Below the pieces are notes generated by a model. The model saw nothing but the letters and a program-made list of their open reading frames with translations. It ran no database searches and was not told the origin of the DNA. From Massospora cicadina (lineage: Eukaryota; Entomophthoromycota; Entomophthoromycetes; Entomophthorales; Entomophthoraceae): a stretch of DNA of 64,000 nt. Each line of letters opens with the position of its first letter. Position 1 is the first letter of the stretch. Below are positions 42,622 to 55,500 of the stretch, in pieces. The translations under genes and the position numbers were made by a program. The stretch spans positions 1-64,000 of the forward strand of contig JAKSZP010009625.1 in NCBI GenBank assembly GCA_022478985.1. Reading direction: 5' to 3'.

Positions 42622-43405
42622 TTACATAAAGATGCTCCTATTATCTGTTGATAATAAATGTGAGCATTCATGCTAACAGATAATATATTCAGTCATAAAC
42701 TTATCCACCATCCTGACACTTAAGTTCTTGATTGCTTTGTCTTTTCCCACTTGGTGACGTGATCAATTGCCACCATGATGTGCTTAAATTTCCCTTGGAT
42801 TCTGTGCAGTGGTTATTTAACATAGATAGAAATGGTCTGCAAAGAAAAATTGTGCTTTACTTGTTTGATAGAAGTGGTCTTGGCCTTTTGGCAGGGGACT
42901 TTGGCTTTGCATTATTTTCAATAGTTGATATCCTTGTGTATGTCACAATGCATCAATTAACAATTATAGCGCTGTTTCAACTTCTCAAGCGTCTCCTTAA
43001 ATATCCTATGACTTTTCAACTTGGACCCCTGAAAATTATATCTGTTTGCTCTATTGGTTGTGGGATTAAACATTGGAACTCATAAATGATTTTATAAAGC
43101 TTAGAATCTTTGATAAATATTATTCCTTAGTCTCTCCAGGAGCGTTGACCTCCACTGCCTGAGTGTCATATCGTTGTGTTAGCACCTTATAGTATATCAT
43201 CAACTAAAACATCTTCTAAGGCTAAACTGGGCAGCCAAGACAAACATTTGGCATTTTGATGTTTTTATGCAGATCTGGTGTTTAAATTTTAAGTTTATAG
43301 GCTTGTAATTACAAAAACCATCTGGTCAGTCTTTCCAGCTCTTTAAGATTATATATCCATCAAAGTTAAGCAAGATCAGTTACTATTGTAAAATGCACTA
43401 TGTGA
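42622..43405 (-). pseudogene. Gypsy-4 integrase and RNase H, right of gypsy-3
   Basis: Minus-strand reading contains VAIDHVTKW (near 42760), equivalent to VAIDHLLKW of gypsy-2, then zinc-finger and linker remains. The stretch 43200-43400 aligns by eye with the gypsy-2 RNase H end (21560-21700). The element is cut at about 43405, where LINE1 begins. Confidence 0.62.
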
Positions 43406-43498
43406 CTTTTCTCTCACATTGCAATCACTTTTGCAACTTATTCATAATCAAGTCTAAATCTAGTTTGATAATCTCACAGAGGAGATTTGTCTGCACCC

Positions 43499-44562
43499 AT
43501 GTCAGGGAGCAGTTGACAATTAAGGTAAGAGGCACAGGTGGCAGGCCCGCGACCTCCAACGTTCAAAAACGCCCTGGAGAAACTGGCAGAATAGAAAAAA
43601 ATAAAAAACTGGCGGTCACTATTTCCCCAGAAATCCTCACTTGTCAGGCACGATGTAACCAGTACATCAACATGCTGCACTCTCAACCACTCTTGTCGGT
43701 AGAATATAGATTCTGGGTGTTTCTGGATATCCAACAAACAGCTTTATGGGAAAAATTTTGTAGGGATGTGCACACTTTTTTCCCAAATGCGGTGTACATC
43801 GCACCTCACTCCATGTCATGTGGTTGGCTGGACCCTGGTTTTGAAAACAAGGAGGCAACAGATGAATCTGCTGCAGTGCGCATAGTGATCATCCTCCTAA
43901 AGGGCAACGGGTCATTGAAACCAAACGCACCAAATGGACAAAATCCAACTAAAATTTTCCTCACATTTGACTTTTTGCCCACTACAGTCAAGCGTGCCAT
44001 TCTGGAGCAGCACCTGAAAGATGGTCTCACCATATATGGCGAAATACAATCTTTTTTGATGCAACGCTTTACACTGATGCCACACCTGTGCACCGGCAAA
44101 GCCATTGCAGTTCTGACTCCAACCGAGGAGATTGCAAAGGACCTAACCCAGATCCAGCACTCCACTTATATTAATATCAAAGGGCATACCACCCACCCTT
44201 TCCAGGTAACCGTAGACAGCGCACCTCCCATCTGCACCCACTGTGATGTGTTCAGCCACAAGGCACATGCATGCCCCACCAAGGAAGGCATCACATTCCA
44301 AGAGCACCCCTCAGCAGCCATGGCCAGCGGAGAAGCACACTGCAAACTAACCACCAGCATCAAAGAGGCCTTCCCATTGGGAGCACAAGGCTGCTACCTA
44401 CTGGTAAAACCTATTTCCCCACAAGAGTGGAAGAAGGCCAAACAGGCCCGTAGGGCCACAGCCAAGGAAGCGGCCAAAGTCACCTCCACTATCCCACATT
44501 CCCAATGCCAGGAGGACATTGAAACCTTTGCGGCGGAAGCAACTTGGGAATCTTTCAACTAA
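43499..44562 (+). CDS. LINE1 ORF1, nucleic-acid-binding protein
   Basis: The family start codon is ATG at 43499 (MSGSS), conserved in LINE2. In this copy a 1-nt loss after five codons puts the start out of frame with the body, which is open from upstream to 44562. The body has VRGTGGRPATSNVQK, a central LEQHLKDGLTIYGEIQSF region, and the knuckle CTHCDVFSHKAHAC at 44233-44274 (C-x2-C-x4-H-x4-C). The C-terminus is lysine- and alanine-rich. LINE ORF1 proteins coat the RNA for retrotransposition. ORF2 begins about 350 bp downstream. Confidence 0.8.
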
Positions 44563-44912
44563 TCAGATTGGGAAGCCCATGCCAATTGGGACACTCAAGC
44601 TGAGAATCCAATGGGTGACTCAATCTCACCTGACCTTTGCAACCAAGCCCTGATTGAAACTGACTTGGTTTCCAACCTACCTGAAAATTTTTTTGACCCA
44701 AACATTGGTGCACCAAACTCATCTGCACCACAAAAAATTTGTTCAACGTCGAGGAAACAAAAAGCAAAGGCAAAAGCCAACGCGAACCTCTCTGCTAAAA
44801 TAACAAAACTACCGATAGCGTTGCTGCAAACACCCACGCTGCTGTGAAGGCCTGCGGGGATCTAGAGGAGGCTGGTGGGCCCAGGTGCCCACCCCCTTGC
44901 ACCTAAGGTGCG

Positions 44913-47900
44913 ATGGGGGAAGCCTTCACTTTAGGGATGTTGAATATCGCCAGACTCAAGGCCTTGCCATCCCAGGCTAGGAAACTACATTTTTTACAAA
45001 AGAATTTACCCATGGACATCCTGGCCTTCCAGGAGTCCCACTGTCCACAAGGTTCTGAGGATGCTTGGAAAACCATGCTCCTCCCTTCCCTATCCTTCTG
45101 ATTGGAGCACTGTGGGGTGCTAGCTTGGAAAAACAACCTTTTTAAATTTTTATCATTGAATCCTTCCATAATGGCTGAGTCCTCATTGTTACATTCTCGT
45201 GGGCTGAAGTGGTGCATGCTATTGTCAACATTTATGCCCAACCTGTGCATGAGAGCGTCAGGAACCTTTCTCATTGTTCAAATCCCTTCTGCTACCCCCT
45301 GACCCTTTTGTAGTTGGTGACATGAACTGTTGGCTAGACTCACCCACAGACTGTTGGCCTTCCTCATCTTACGCCCCCCAGGGTCACGTAGAACTTCAAA
45401 TTCTAAAGGCCACCCTTGGGTTATTAGACGCGCTGCTGCGGCAAGCCCCACTGCTTGAAAACATGATGTGCTCCCACATCCACAATGGCCAATTAAGGTC
45501 CATGACCCGCATTGACCTTATCCTCACGCTGGCAAAATTTTGATCTCACATTTCCCACTTCCAAAAAAAATCAAAATCTCTGACCACCAGCTGGTCTCAA
45601 TAACCTACCACTTACCTGTCACAGTGGCTAAGGCCCCACATTGGTGCAAAATCTGAACACCCAAACTTGCGTTGCCAGGATTTTCCACTTGGGTGGAATC
45701 AGCAACTTTGGCAAAAAAATTAATACACCATTTTGTGCGGACCCAATTTCCACATGGTCAGCCTTCAAAGAGGATACCATCCGCCACACTCACCACCTCT
45801 CCTCCCGATGCTCATGAGCTACATCGGCCATCATCTCGCGCGCTCTGGCAGATCTGGCACATCTGGAATCCAACATCCCAGCCACAGGCTACAGCCCTGC
45901 TTGGGGCCAGAAGTGGGCAGAAGCAGCCACCTACCTCAATGCGCTCAAAAGGCAACACAAACATTGAGTTTGTGTTCAGTACAGGGCCAAACACATTACA
46001 GAGGGTGACATGTGCACGGCATATTTTTTAAAAAATTCTTTGCACCGCGCCAGAGCGTGGGCTGCACACATTTGTGGAGATTGGATGACTTTGTCACAGA
46101 TACACCAGCTGAAGTGGCAATCAAAATACAAAAGTATTACTCTGAGTTATACCAATCCAATCCAATTCAGCTGGCCAAAGTGGCAAAATTTCTTGACAGC
46201 ACTCACATCTGCACCATTTCCCGATACCTGGAATTAATGAATTTAATTACTCCAAATGAACTCTGGTCAGCCATCTGCGGTGCACCAAATCAGAAATGCT
46301 TAGGCCCTGATGGCATTCCATATGAATTCTATAAAAAGTACTTCAAATATATATCCCCACTGCTGCTTGCCTCCCTTAACCAGAGCCTTCTGGATACGCG
46401 CCTTCTACCAGAAGGGCAAGAGGCTTTAACCGTCACACTCTTCAAGAAAGGGGATAGGCTAGACCTAGCCAACTGGCGCCCCATTTCTTTAACTAACACG
46501 GATAAAAAATGTTAACTAAAATCATGGCTAACCATTTAGGGATTGTAGCATCAGCCACCATCTCCCCAGAACAATTTGGTTTAATACCCCGAAGGTCGAT
46601 TTGGGATAATGTGCACTCTGTGGCTAATGCATGCCAGTCCACAGCCTCTGGGGCACTTGTATATTTGGACCAACAGAAGGCCTATGATAGAGTAAACTGG
46701 GAATACCTCAGAACCTGCCTCTATCAATTCTGCTTGCCCCTCGCTTCATCAACTGGGTAATGCTGCTCACGGAATCTGCAACAATGGCAGTGCATGGCCC
46801 TGGCTTCCTAACGGAAGTAGTCCGCCCTCAAAGGGGCTTACGCCAAGGGAACTCCCTTAGCCCACTCTTATACAACTTCAGCCTTGACCCACTACTTCAA
46901 AATGTAAATGCCTGCCTCACTGGGGTCCATGTACCAGGCCAAGCCCCAGTCAAGATGATGGCGTTTGCAGATGACTGTGTGGTTGAGGTGTCCAATAATA
47001 AAGATGCAAGCGCACTTGAAGCTCTCATCCAGGAGTATTCCTGGGTAAGTAATGCTGCACTGAACGCTTCCAAAACCAAAATCATCCTCCTTGGTCAGTA
47101 TCAAACCTGCTGGGCCCCAGCGACCAGTGCCCAGCCCAGCCCATCTGCTCTCACACGTGCTCGCCTTCCCTGCTCACCCCACACCGCCCCACTTGTGCTC
47201 CCCTTCGTGCCACGCCTTACCATAGGGCCTGTCCGCCATCTGGGCGTGTGGATGGAGGCAAGCGGGTATGCCTCAGCAGTAATGGAAAGTCATATTCTAA
47301 ACAACGTGATGAAGCGCATCACCTCCCTCAGAGCCCACCCTACTTCCCTTACTGGCAGGGTTGTTTTAGCCAACTCTATGCTCCTCTCCAAAGACTGGTT
47401 TGGAGCCCACGCAATCGCCTTCTCTCCAGGTTTTTTCAAATCTATGTATGCCCTTCTGCAAGGGTGGCTTTGGTCAGGCCGCCCACCTCCAGTGTGGCTT
47501 GAGGTCATGTTTGGCCCTCGTCGTCATGGTGGCATGGGCCTACTTGACTTCAAAGCCCATGCCGCCAAGATCCTGGGCACCTGGATTGCGGTCGTCACTG
47601 CTCCTACACTCCCATCCCAACACTGGTCCCGCGCGGCCCACTCCAACTTCTCCTGAGCCTTGGGCCTCAACAATCCATCAAACCCCCACTCCCTGATGAA
47701 ATACCTCACATCACACACATCAGCCACAGGTCCTCACGGGACCAAAACCCACTACAAACGAATCCTACTCTCCATGCGAAGCGCAGAGTGGAGAATTTGT
47801 ATTAGTGGACATACAACCTGAAGAGGCCGCCCCTCTCCTCAGTTCACACAAGAGGTATAGGGGCTACCCATCCATGATGGCGTGATCCCCATTCGACCCC

Positions 47901-48610
47901 AAGTCCTATCCAGGGTGGACTACCTGGACATGATGGACATCCCTTATTCCACTGAGACCCAAAAGATTATCTGGAAATACGCACACCATCCTCTGTTGCA
48001 GCCTCAAGTCCGCTCCCATGTGTGGCGCTGCCTGAGGCGGGTGTATCGTACAGCTGAGCGCTCTAATGCTTTACACTCATCCTGTGTCGTATGTGGCCAG
48101 TATGGAACGCTGTTTCACCGCCTGGAGAAGTGCCCCACCTCTAAAGTGATATGGCGCGAAGTTCAACGTCTGCTGGGCCAGGATCAAACGCATCCCTTCA
48201 GTCTGTCAAGAGATATGTTTGCTTTATCAATGGCCTCCCCCTTCCACCCTCCCTCCGTGCTCTGGTGGTTGCAATCGCCATGTGGACTATCCACACGATT
48301 GTCTTGGATGCCATCGCTGGCTCCATCCCCACCCTCCCAGAAGCTGTCCACAGATTCCAGTCTCATTTGGTGGACCACTTTCAAGCATGGATGTTTGGAT
48401 ACCTCCCACCGCATCGCTGACAGCTGGTCTCCTCCTGGTTCCCAGTCTGGTTCATCAAATCAGACCCCTTCCTCCACACGTGCTCACTAGTGGCTACGCC
48501 CCCTACACACGTTCCCTCCCCCTTCCCATAAGTGGCGTTCCCGCTGGCAACAAGAGATAGCATCGCTTATCTGGGGTGCCTCCCCTGGTACTAAGTTTTG
48601 TCTCGTCTGA
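44913..48610 (+). pseudogene. LINE1 ORF2, endonuclease-reverse transcriptase
   Basis: The ATG at 44913 opens MGEAFTLGMLNIARLKAL, the N-terminal block of AP-type LINE endonucleases, followed by DILAFQESHC (catalytic Glu), FVVGDMNCWL (45309 on), RIDLILT and ISDHQLVS (SDH near 45578). RT blocks: GPDGIPYEFYKKYF, NWRPISLTNTDKK, ISPEQFGLIPRRSIWDNV, YLDQQKAYDRV (first Asp), GLRQGNSLSPLLYNFSL and AFADDCVV (the FADD box, about 46960). The end has CVVCGQYGTLFHRLEKC, a C-x2-C-x7-H-x4-C finger, and stops at 48610. Frameshifts at about 45100, 45290, 45545, 46010, 46510, 46755 and 47655 break it, yet all catalytic motifs seen are present. Confidence 0.83.
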
Positions 48611-48647
48611 GTCAATTTGGAAGTGTCCATCCCATGGTCGGCCTTCC

Positions 48648-48686
48648 CCGCAATAAATTTAAAATTTAAAATTTAAACTTAAACTC
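48648..48686 (+). repeat. LINE1 3' tail
   Basis: AATAAATTTAAAATTTAAAA and similar A/T repeats end the LINE; LINE3 has a matching tail at about 52525-52545 on the other strand. Confidence 0.7.
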
Positions 48687-48892
48687 ATTATTTCTGGGTA
48701 TTGAGAAATGGTGTGGATGTGAGCTCAGTCAAGAAATTCTGCCACTTCAGCCGGCTGAATTGGATTAGATCAGTATAACTTGGAGTAATACTTCTGTGTT
48801 TCAATTGCCACTTCAGCTGGCATATCCGCGTGAAATCGTCCAATCTTTGCACCTGTGTGCAGGCCACGCTCTGGAGTGATGCAAATTTTTTT

Positions 48893-50021
48893 TCAAAGAA
48901 ATGTGCAGTGCACTTGTCGCCTTTTGTGATGCATTTGGCCCTGTACTGAACTCAAACCTGATGTTTGTGTTGCCTTTTGAGCGTATTGAGGTGGGCAGCT
49001 GCCTCTGCCCACTTCTGGCCCCATGCAGGGCTGTATCCTATAGCGTGGATATTGGAAACCAGTAGTGTCAATTCTGCAAGAGCGTGTGAAATGATCACCG
49101 ATGTGGCTCATGAGCATCTGGAGGAGAGGTGGCGAGAGTGGCGGATGGTGTCCTCTTTGAAGGTTGCCAGTGTGGAGATGGGGTCCACACAAAATGGTGT
49201 TACAAACTCTTTTGCCAAAGTTGCTTCTTCCACCCAAGTGGAAAATCCTGGTGATGCGAGTTTGGGGGGCGGAGCTTGCACCAATGTGGGGCCCTGGCCA
49301 CTGTGGTGGGTAGGTGGTAGGTTATCAAGACCAGTTGGTGGTTGGAGAATTCCATTTTTGTTGTATAGAAGTGGGATATGTGGGGTTGGAATTTCGCCGG
49401 TGTTAGGATAAGGTCAATCTGGGTCATGGACCTTAATTGGCTGTTGTGGATGTGGGGGCGCATCATGTTTTTGAGCAGTGGGGCATGTCACGGCAGCGCA
49501 TCTATTAACCCAAGGGTGGCCTTTAGAACGTGCAGTTCTACGTGACCCTGGGGGGCGTGGGTGAGGAAGGCCACCGGTCTGTTGGAGTGTTTAGCCAGCA
49601 GTTCATATTGCCGACTACAAAAGGGTCTGAGGGTAGTGGGAGGGATTTGACCAATGAGAAAAATTCCCAACGCTCTCATGCATTGTTTGGGGCATAGATG
49701 TTGACAATTGTGTGTACCTTGTCAGCCCACAAGAAGGTGACAATGTGGACTTGGCCATTGAGGAAGGTTTCTGTCAATAAAATTTGAAAAAATTATTTTT
49801 CCAAATTAGCACCCCACAGTGCTCTGACCAAAAGGATAGGGATGGTAGGAGTATAAATTTCCAAGCCTCCTCAGAACCTTGTGGACAGTGGGACTCCTGG
49901 ATGGCCAGGATATCCATAAGTAAATTATTTGTAAAAAACTCAGTTTCCTAGCCTGGGATGGCGAGGCCTTGAGTCCGCCGATATTCAACATCCCATAAAG
50001 TGAAGGTTTCCCCCATTGCAC
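48893..50021 (-). pseudogene. LINE2 ORF2 endonuclease part
   Basis: Opens near 50012 with GMLNIGGLKASPSQARKL. The catalytic GDMN block is changed to GNMN (near 49610) and SDH to SNH (near 49345). It ends in the linker before RT. Both changes hit residues used for metal binding or catalysis in this nuclease family. Confidence 0.7.
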
Positions 50022-50022
50022 C

Positions 50023-51440
50023 TTAGGTGCGAGGGGGTGGGCACCCGGGCCTACCAGCCTCTTCTAGATCTCCATGGGCCTTCACAATGGTGTGGGTGTT
50101 AGCAGCAACACTATTGGGATTTTTGTTAATGTTTGTGGAAAGAGTTGCGTTGGCTTTAGCCTTCACTTTTTGTTTCCCCAACATCAGAAAAATTTTTTGC
50201 AGTGTGGATGAGTTTGGTGCACCATCGAGCAGATTGAAAAAAGTTTTCAGTTGGGATGGATCCCAAATCAGTTTCAACTGAAGCTTAGGTGCAACGATTT
50301 GGTGAGATTGAGTCCTCAATTGGATCCTCGGATTGAGTGGCCTAATCAGCATGGGCTTTCCAATCTGATTGGTTGATGGATTCCTAAGTTGCTTCTGCTG
50401 CGAAGGTTTCAATGTCCTCCTGGCATTGGGAGTGTGGGATAGCGGTGGTGGCTTTGGCTGCTTCCTAAGCCGCGGCCCTGTGGGCCTGCTTGGCCTTCTT
50501 CTGTTCTTGCGGGGAGATAGGCTTTACCAGTAGGTAGCAGCCTTGTGCTCCACACGGGAAAGCCTCTTTGGTGCTTGCGGTTGGTTCGTAGTGCGCCTCT
50601 CCGCTGTCCATGGCCGCCGAGGGGTGCTCTTGGAATGTAACGCCCTCTTTAATGGGGCACGCGTGTGCCTTATGGCCAAACGCTTCACAGTGGGTGCAAA
50701 TGGGGGGCGCGCTGTCCACGGTTACCCAGAATGGGTGGGTGGTGTGCCCTGCGATGTCAATAAAGGTGGAGTGCGGGATCTGGGTTAGGTCCTTCGCGAT
50801 CTCCTCAGTTGGGGTCAGAACTGTGATTGCTTTGCCGGTGCACAGGTGTGGCATCAGCGTGAAACGTTGCATTTTGAAAGATTGTATTTCACCATATACG
50901 GTGAGACCATCTTTCAGGTGTTGTTCCAAAATGTCACATTATTACTGTAGTAGGCAAAAAGTCAAACGTGAGGAAAATTTGGTTTGATTTCGTCCATCTG
51001 GTGTGTTTGGTTTCAATGACCTGTTGCCCTTTGGGGAGGTTGACCACTACGCACACCGCAGCAGCCTCGTCTGCTGCCTCTTTGTTTTTGAAACCTAGGT
51101 CCAGCCAACCGTGTGATATTATGAGGTGCGACGTACACTGCAGTCAGGAAAAGGTGTGCAAATCTTCACAAAATTTTCCCATAAAGCCATTTGTTGGATG
51201 TCCAGAAATATGTGTACTCTGAATTCCACTGACAAAAGTGGTGAGAGTGTGGCGTTTTGATGTACTGGTTGCATTGTGCTTGCCATGCGAGTATTTCTGG
51301 GGAAATAGTGACTGCCAGTTTTTTAAAATTTTTGTCTATTCTGCCATTTCTCTGGGGTGTTTTTGAACGTTGGAGGCTGCGGGCCTTCCACCTGCTCCTC
51401 TTACCTTACTTGCCCAACTGCTCCCTGACATGGGCGCAGA
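50023..51440 (-). pseudogene. LINE2 ORF1
   Basis: Starts at the ATG near 51431 (MSGSSWASKVRG), continues through EQHLKDGLTVYGEIQSF (frame 50465-50929) with knuckle CTHCEAFGHKAHAC near 50660-50700, and ends in the fr 50023-50412. Frame breaks near 51330, 50940 and 50460. The knuckle is intact. Confidence 0.72.
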
Positions 51441-51523
51441 CCAATCTCCTCTGTGAGATTATCAAACTAGATTCAGACTTGAATTTAATAGGTTGCAAAA
51501 GTGATTGCAACGAGAAAGAAAAG

Positions 51524-52237
51524 TTAGTTTACTTAATATTGAGATTTTTTAATTTGAAAATTAATTCTAAAATTTATGAGTTTTACTTAAAAAATTTTAG
51601 AAGACAAAAGTATTATGCAACTTTTTCAGTTCAAATTTTTACTAGGCTTAGGGGGAAAAGTGGGTCTTGTTCTCCACAGAGTCCACGGGCAACTTCTTGA
51701 CAGCAGGCATATTTCAAGGATCTAGACCCTCAATTTCCTTGGTGAGACCCATTCCAGAACTAGGATTGGGTACCTTTGCAGTTTTAGAAACTTTTTTGCA
51801 TTTACTATTTTGCTTTGATTTATTCTCAAAGCCTGAACCTTTGTTGACATTCTTATCTCTAAATTTCAAATTAATTATTAAAAGTTTGGCGGCCTCTGAT
51901 TCGCCCAATTGCCATTTATGAGAGGCTTATCCAGCCTCAACTGAAGTGGTAGCAACTGGTTGGCCAGAGCTACATTTATGGTGATTTTCATTCTTGTTGC
52001 CTTTTTAGTAATATTGTGGTTGGCGGCACCTTATTGGCCAGAGCGCCATTTGCAAGGATTTTCGTCCTCATCAACAGATTTGGAGACAGCAAACTCAGCC
52101 GCATCTGGTTGTCCAGAGCTTTATTCTTGATGTCAAGAAACTAGGGGATTCTGCTGTATTATATGACAGGTGGCTTGTGGCATAGCACAATTCTCAGGGT
52201 TTTCAGGGTCATCAATTTGGCAGTTTTTGTCAGTCAT
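51524..52237 (-). pseudogene. Decayed gag-like frame after an LTR (MTDK type)
   Basis: An ATG at 52237 (minus) opens MTDKNCQIDDPENPENC and further pieces, with stops. It directly follows the LTR at 52244-52498, as gag does in LTR elements. No domain is recognisable. A similar MTDK start lies at 28535. Confidence 0.4.
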
Positions 52238-52243
52238 CCTGGG

Positions 52244-52498
52244 TGTTAATGACTAAAAACGCTCAGGGAAGGATATATCCTAAAAACTGGAAGATAATAA
52301 ACACAATAGGAAGTTAAACTCTATAATCTGATACTTTATTTGATAAGAACTGAAGGTATTTATACCTGTTTCTAGGAATATTTCAGTGCCTAGAAGGTCT
52401 AAGAGAATCAACTGAAATCAAGATATAAAAATGAATATTCATAAAATGGGAAATTACTATTCCAATGGATTAATATAGAATTATTAATCCATTTAACA
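52244..52498 (-). repeat. Small LTR, antisense
   Basis: 255 bp with TGTTAATGAC and ATTTAACA ends in + coordinates. On the minus strand it holds GGTATAAATACC and AATAAAG in promoter and poly(A) order. The partner LTR is not in the window as far as I can see. Confidence 0.55.
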
Positions 52499-52586
52499 AT
52501 GAGGATCTACATTCTTGTTGCCATATTTTAATTTTAATTTATTGCAGGGAAGGCTGACCATGGGATGGACACTTCTGAATATGACT

Positions 52587-55500
52587 CAGAAGAGACAAAA
52601 CTTAGTACCAGGGAAAGCACCCCAGAGAAGCGATGCTATTTCTTGTTGCCAGCGGGAACGCCACTTATGGGCAGGGGGAGGGAACGTGTGAAGGGGCCGT
52701 AGCCACAATTGAACACGTGTGGAGGAAGGGGTCTGATTTGTTGAACCAGACTGGGAACCAGGAGGAGACCAGCTGTCGGCGACGTGGTGGGAGGTATCCA
52801 AACATCCACACCTGAAAGTGGTCCACCAAATGAGACCGGAATCTGTGGACAGCTTCTGGGAGGGTGGGGGTGGAGCCTGCGATGGCATCTAAGACAATCG
52901 TGTGGATGGTTCACGTGGCGATTACAACCACCAAAGCATGGAGGGAGGGTGGAAGAAAGGAGGCCATTGATAGAGCAAACATATCTCTTGACAGACTGAA
53001 GGGATGCGTTTGATCCTGGCCCAGCAGACGTTGAACTTCGCGCCATATCACTTTAGAGATAGGGCACTTCTCCAGGCGGTGGAACAGCGTTACATACTGG
53101 CCACACACGACACAGGATGAGTGTAAAGCGTTAGAGCGCTCAGCTGTATGATACACCCACCTCAGGCAGCGCCACACATGGGAGCGGACTTGAGGCTGCA
53201 ACAGAGGATGGTGTGCATATTTCCAGATAGTTTTTGGGTCTCAATGGAGTAAGAGATGTCCATCATGTCAAGGTAGTCCACCCTGGATAGGACATGGGGC
53301 CGTGTGGGGATCACGACATCTTAGATGGGTAGCCCCTGTACCTTTGTGTGAACTGAGGAGAGGGGCGGCCTCTCTGGGCTGTGTGTCCGCTAATACAAAA
53401 TTCTCCACTCAGCACTCCGCATGGAGAAAAGGATTTGTTTGTACAAGGGTTTTAGTCCCGTGAGGGCCTGTGGCCGATGAGTGTGAAGCGAGGTATTTCA
53501 TCAGGGAGTGGGGGTTCGATGGGTTGTTGAGGCCCAAGGCTCAGGAGAAATTGGAGCAGGCCACACGGGACCAGCGTTGGGAGGGGAGCGAAGGGGCGGT
53601 GATGGCCACAATCCAGGTTCTTAAGATCTTGGCAGCATGGGCTCTGATATTGAGCAGACCCATGCCACCATGATGATGAGGGCCAAACATGACCTCTAGC
53701 CGTACTGGTGGAGGGCGACCTGACTAAAGCCATCCTTGCAGCAGGGCATACAAGGATTTGAAGAAGCTTGGGGAGAAGGGGATGGCGTGGGCTCCAAACC
53801 AGACTTTAGAGAGGAGCATAGTGTTGGCTAAAACAACCCTGCCAGTAAGGGAAGTAGGGTGGGCTCTGAGAGAGGCGATTTGCTTCATCACGTTGTCCAG
53901 AATATGGCACTCCATTACTGCTGACGCGTATCCGCCTGCCTCCATCCACACGCCCAGATGGCGTACTGGTCCTATGGTAGGGCGTGGCATGAAGGGGAGC
54001 ACCAGTGGGGCGGTTTGTGTTGAGCTGGTAGGGCGAGGACGCGGGCGAGCAGATGGGCCAGGTTGGGAACTAATTGCTGGGGCCCAGCAGTTCTGAAACT
54101 GACAAAGGAGGATGATTTCGGTTTTGGAAGCAATCAGTGCCGTGTTACTTACCCGGGAATACTCCTGGATGAGAGCTTCAAGCGCACGTGCATCTTAATT
54201 ATTAGACACCCCAACTACACAATCATCTGCAAACGCCATTACCTTTACTGGGGCTTGGCTTGGCACATGGACCCCAGTGAGTTGGGCATTCACACTTCGC
54301 AGTAGTGGGTCAAGGCTGAAGTTGTATAAGAGTGGCTAAGGGGGTCCCCTTGTCGCAAGCCCCTTTGAGGGCGGACTACTTCCGTTAGGAAGCCAGGGCT
54401 ATGTACTGCCATTGTTGCAGATTCCGTGAGCAGCATCACCCAGTTGATGAAGCGAGGGGTAAGCGGAATTGATGGAGGCAGTCCCTGAGGTATTCCCAGT
54501 TTACTCTATCATAGGCCTTCTGTTGGTACAAGAATACAAGTGCCCCAGAGGCTGTGGACTGACATGAATTAGCCACAGAGTGCACGTTGTCCCAAATTGA
54601 CCTTCTGGGTATGAAACCGAATTGTTCTGGGGAGATGATGTCAGATGCTACAGTCTTAAAAGGTTAGTTATGATTTTTGTTAAAATTTTAGTGTCTGTAT
54701 TAGTTAAAGAAATGGGGTGCCAGTTGGCTAAGTCTAACTTATCCCCTTTCTTGAAGAGTGTGATAGTAAAGGCCTCATGTTTTCCTGGTAGGAGGCACAT
54801 TTCCAACAGGCTTTGGATAAGTGAGGCGAGCAGCAATGGGGATATATGTTTGAAATACTTTTAGTAGAATTTATATGGAATGCCATCTGGGCCTGGGCAT
54901 TTTCAGTTTAGTGCACCACAAATGGCTGTCCATAATTCGTTTGGAGTAATCAAATTCATTATTTCCAGGTATCAGAAAATGGTGCAGATGTGGGCTCAGT
55001 TGAGAAATTCTGCCACTGCAGCTGGCTGAATTGGATCAGATTGTTACAACTTGGAGTGATACTTTTGTGTTTTGATTGCCACTATGACTGGCATATCTGC
55101 AATGGAATCATCCAATCTTCGCACCTGTGTGCAGGCCACGCCCCGGCGTGGTGCAAAGTTTTTTTTAAAGAAATGTGCAGTGCACTTGTCGCCTTTTGTG
55201 ATGCATTTGGCCCTGTACTGAACTCAAACCCGATGTTTGTGTTGCCTTTTGAGTGTGTTGAGGTGGGCAGCTGCCTCCGCCCACTTCCGGCCCCATGCAG
55301 AGCTGTATCCTGTAGCTGGGATATTGGACTCCAGGTGTGCTAACTCTGCCAGAGTGCACGAAATGATCGCTGATGTGGCTCATGAGCGTCTGGAGGAGAG
55401 ATGGCGAGAGTGGTGGATGGTATTATCTTTGAAAGTTGCCCATGTGGAAATGGGGTCCACACAAAATGGTGTAAAAAACTCTTTTGCAAAGTTGCTGATT

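Larger units (their letters stand above)
43406..48686 (+). mobile_element. LINE1: full-length L1/Tad-like LINE, sense
   Basis: Starts near CTTTTCTCTCACATTGC, equivalent to the 5' ends of LINE2 (51523) and LINE3 (57801) read on the other strand. ORF1 (43499-44562) has a CCHC knuckle; ORF2 (44913-48610) has endonuclease, reverse transcriptase and a C-terminal Cys/His finger. An A/T-rich tail of AATAAATTTAAAA type ends it (48648-48686). It interrupts gypsy-4. Best preserved copy of the family here, though with frameshifts. Confidence 0.85.
48687..51523 (-). mobile_element. LINE2: 5' half of an antisense LINE
   Basis: Runs from the family 5' end at 51523 leftward through ORF1 and the endonuclease to a point early in RT (equal to about 46238 of LINE1), where it stops against the LINE1 tail. 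LINEs normally lose their 5' part, so loss of the 3' half points to rearrangement or a later insertion with deletion. Confidence 0.8.

Noticed and set aside
43406..51523. LINE1 plus LINE2 as one twin-primed insertion
   Set aside because: The tail lies between the two pieces and LINE1 is already full length; twin priming would place the inverted 5' segment before the sense 3' segment.
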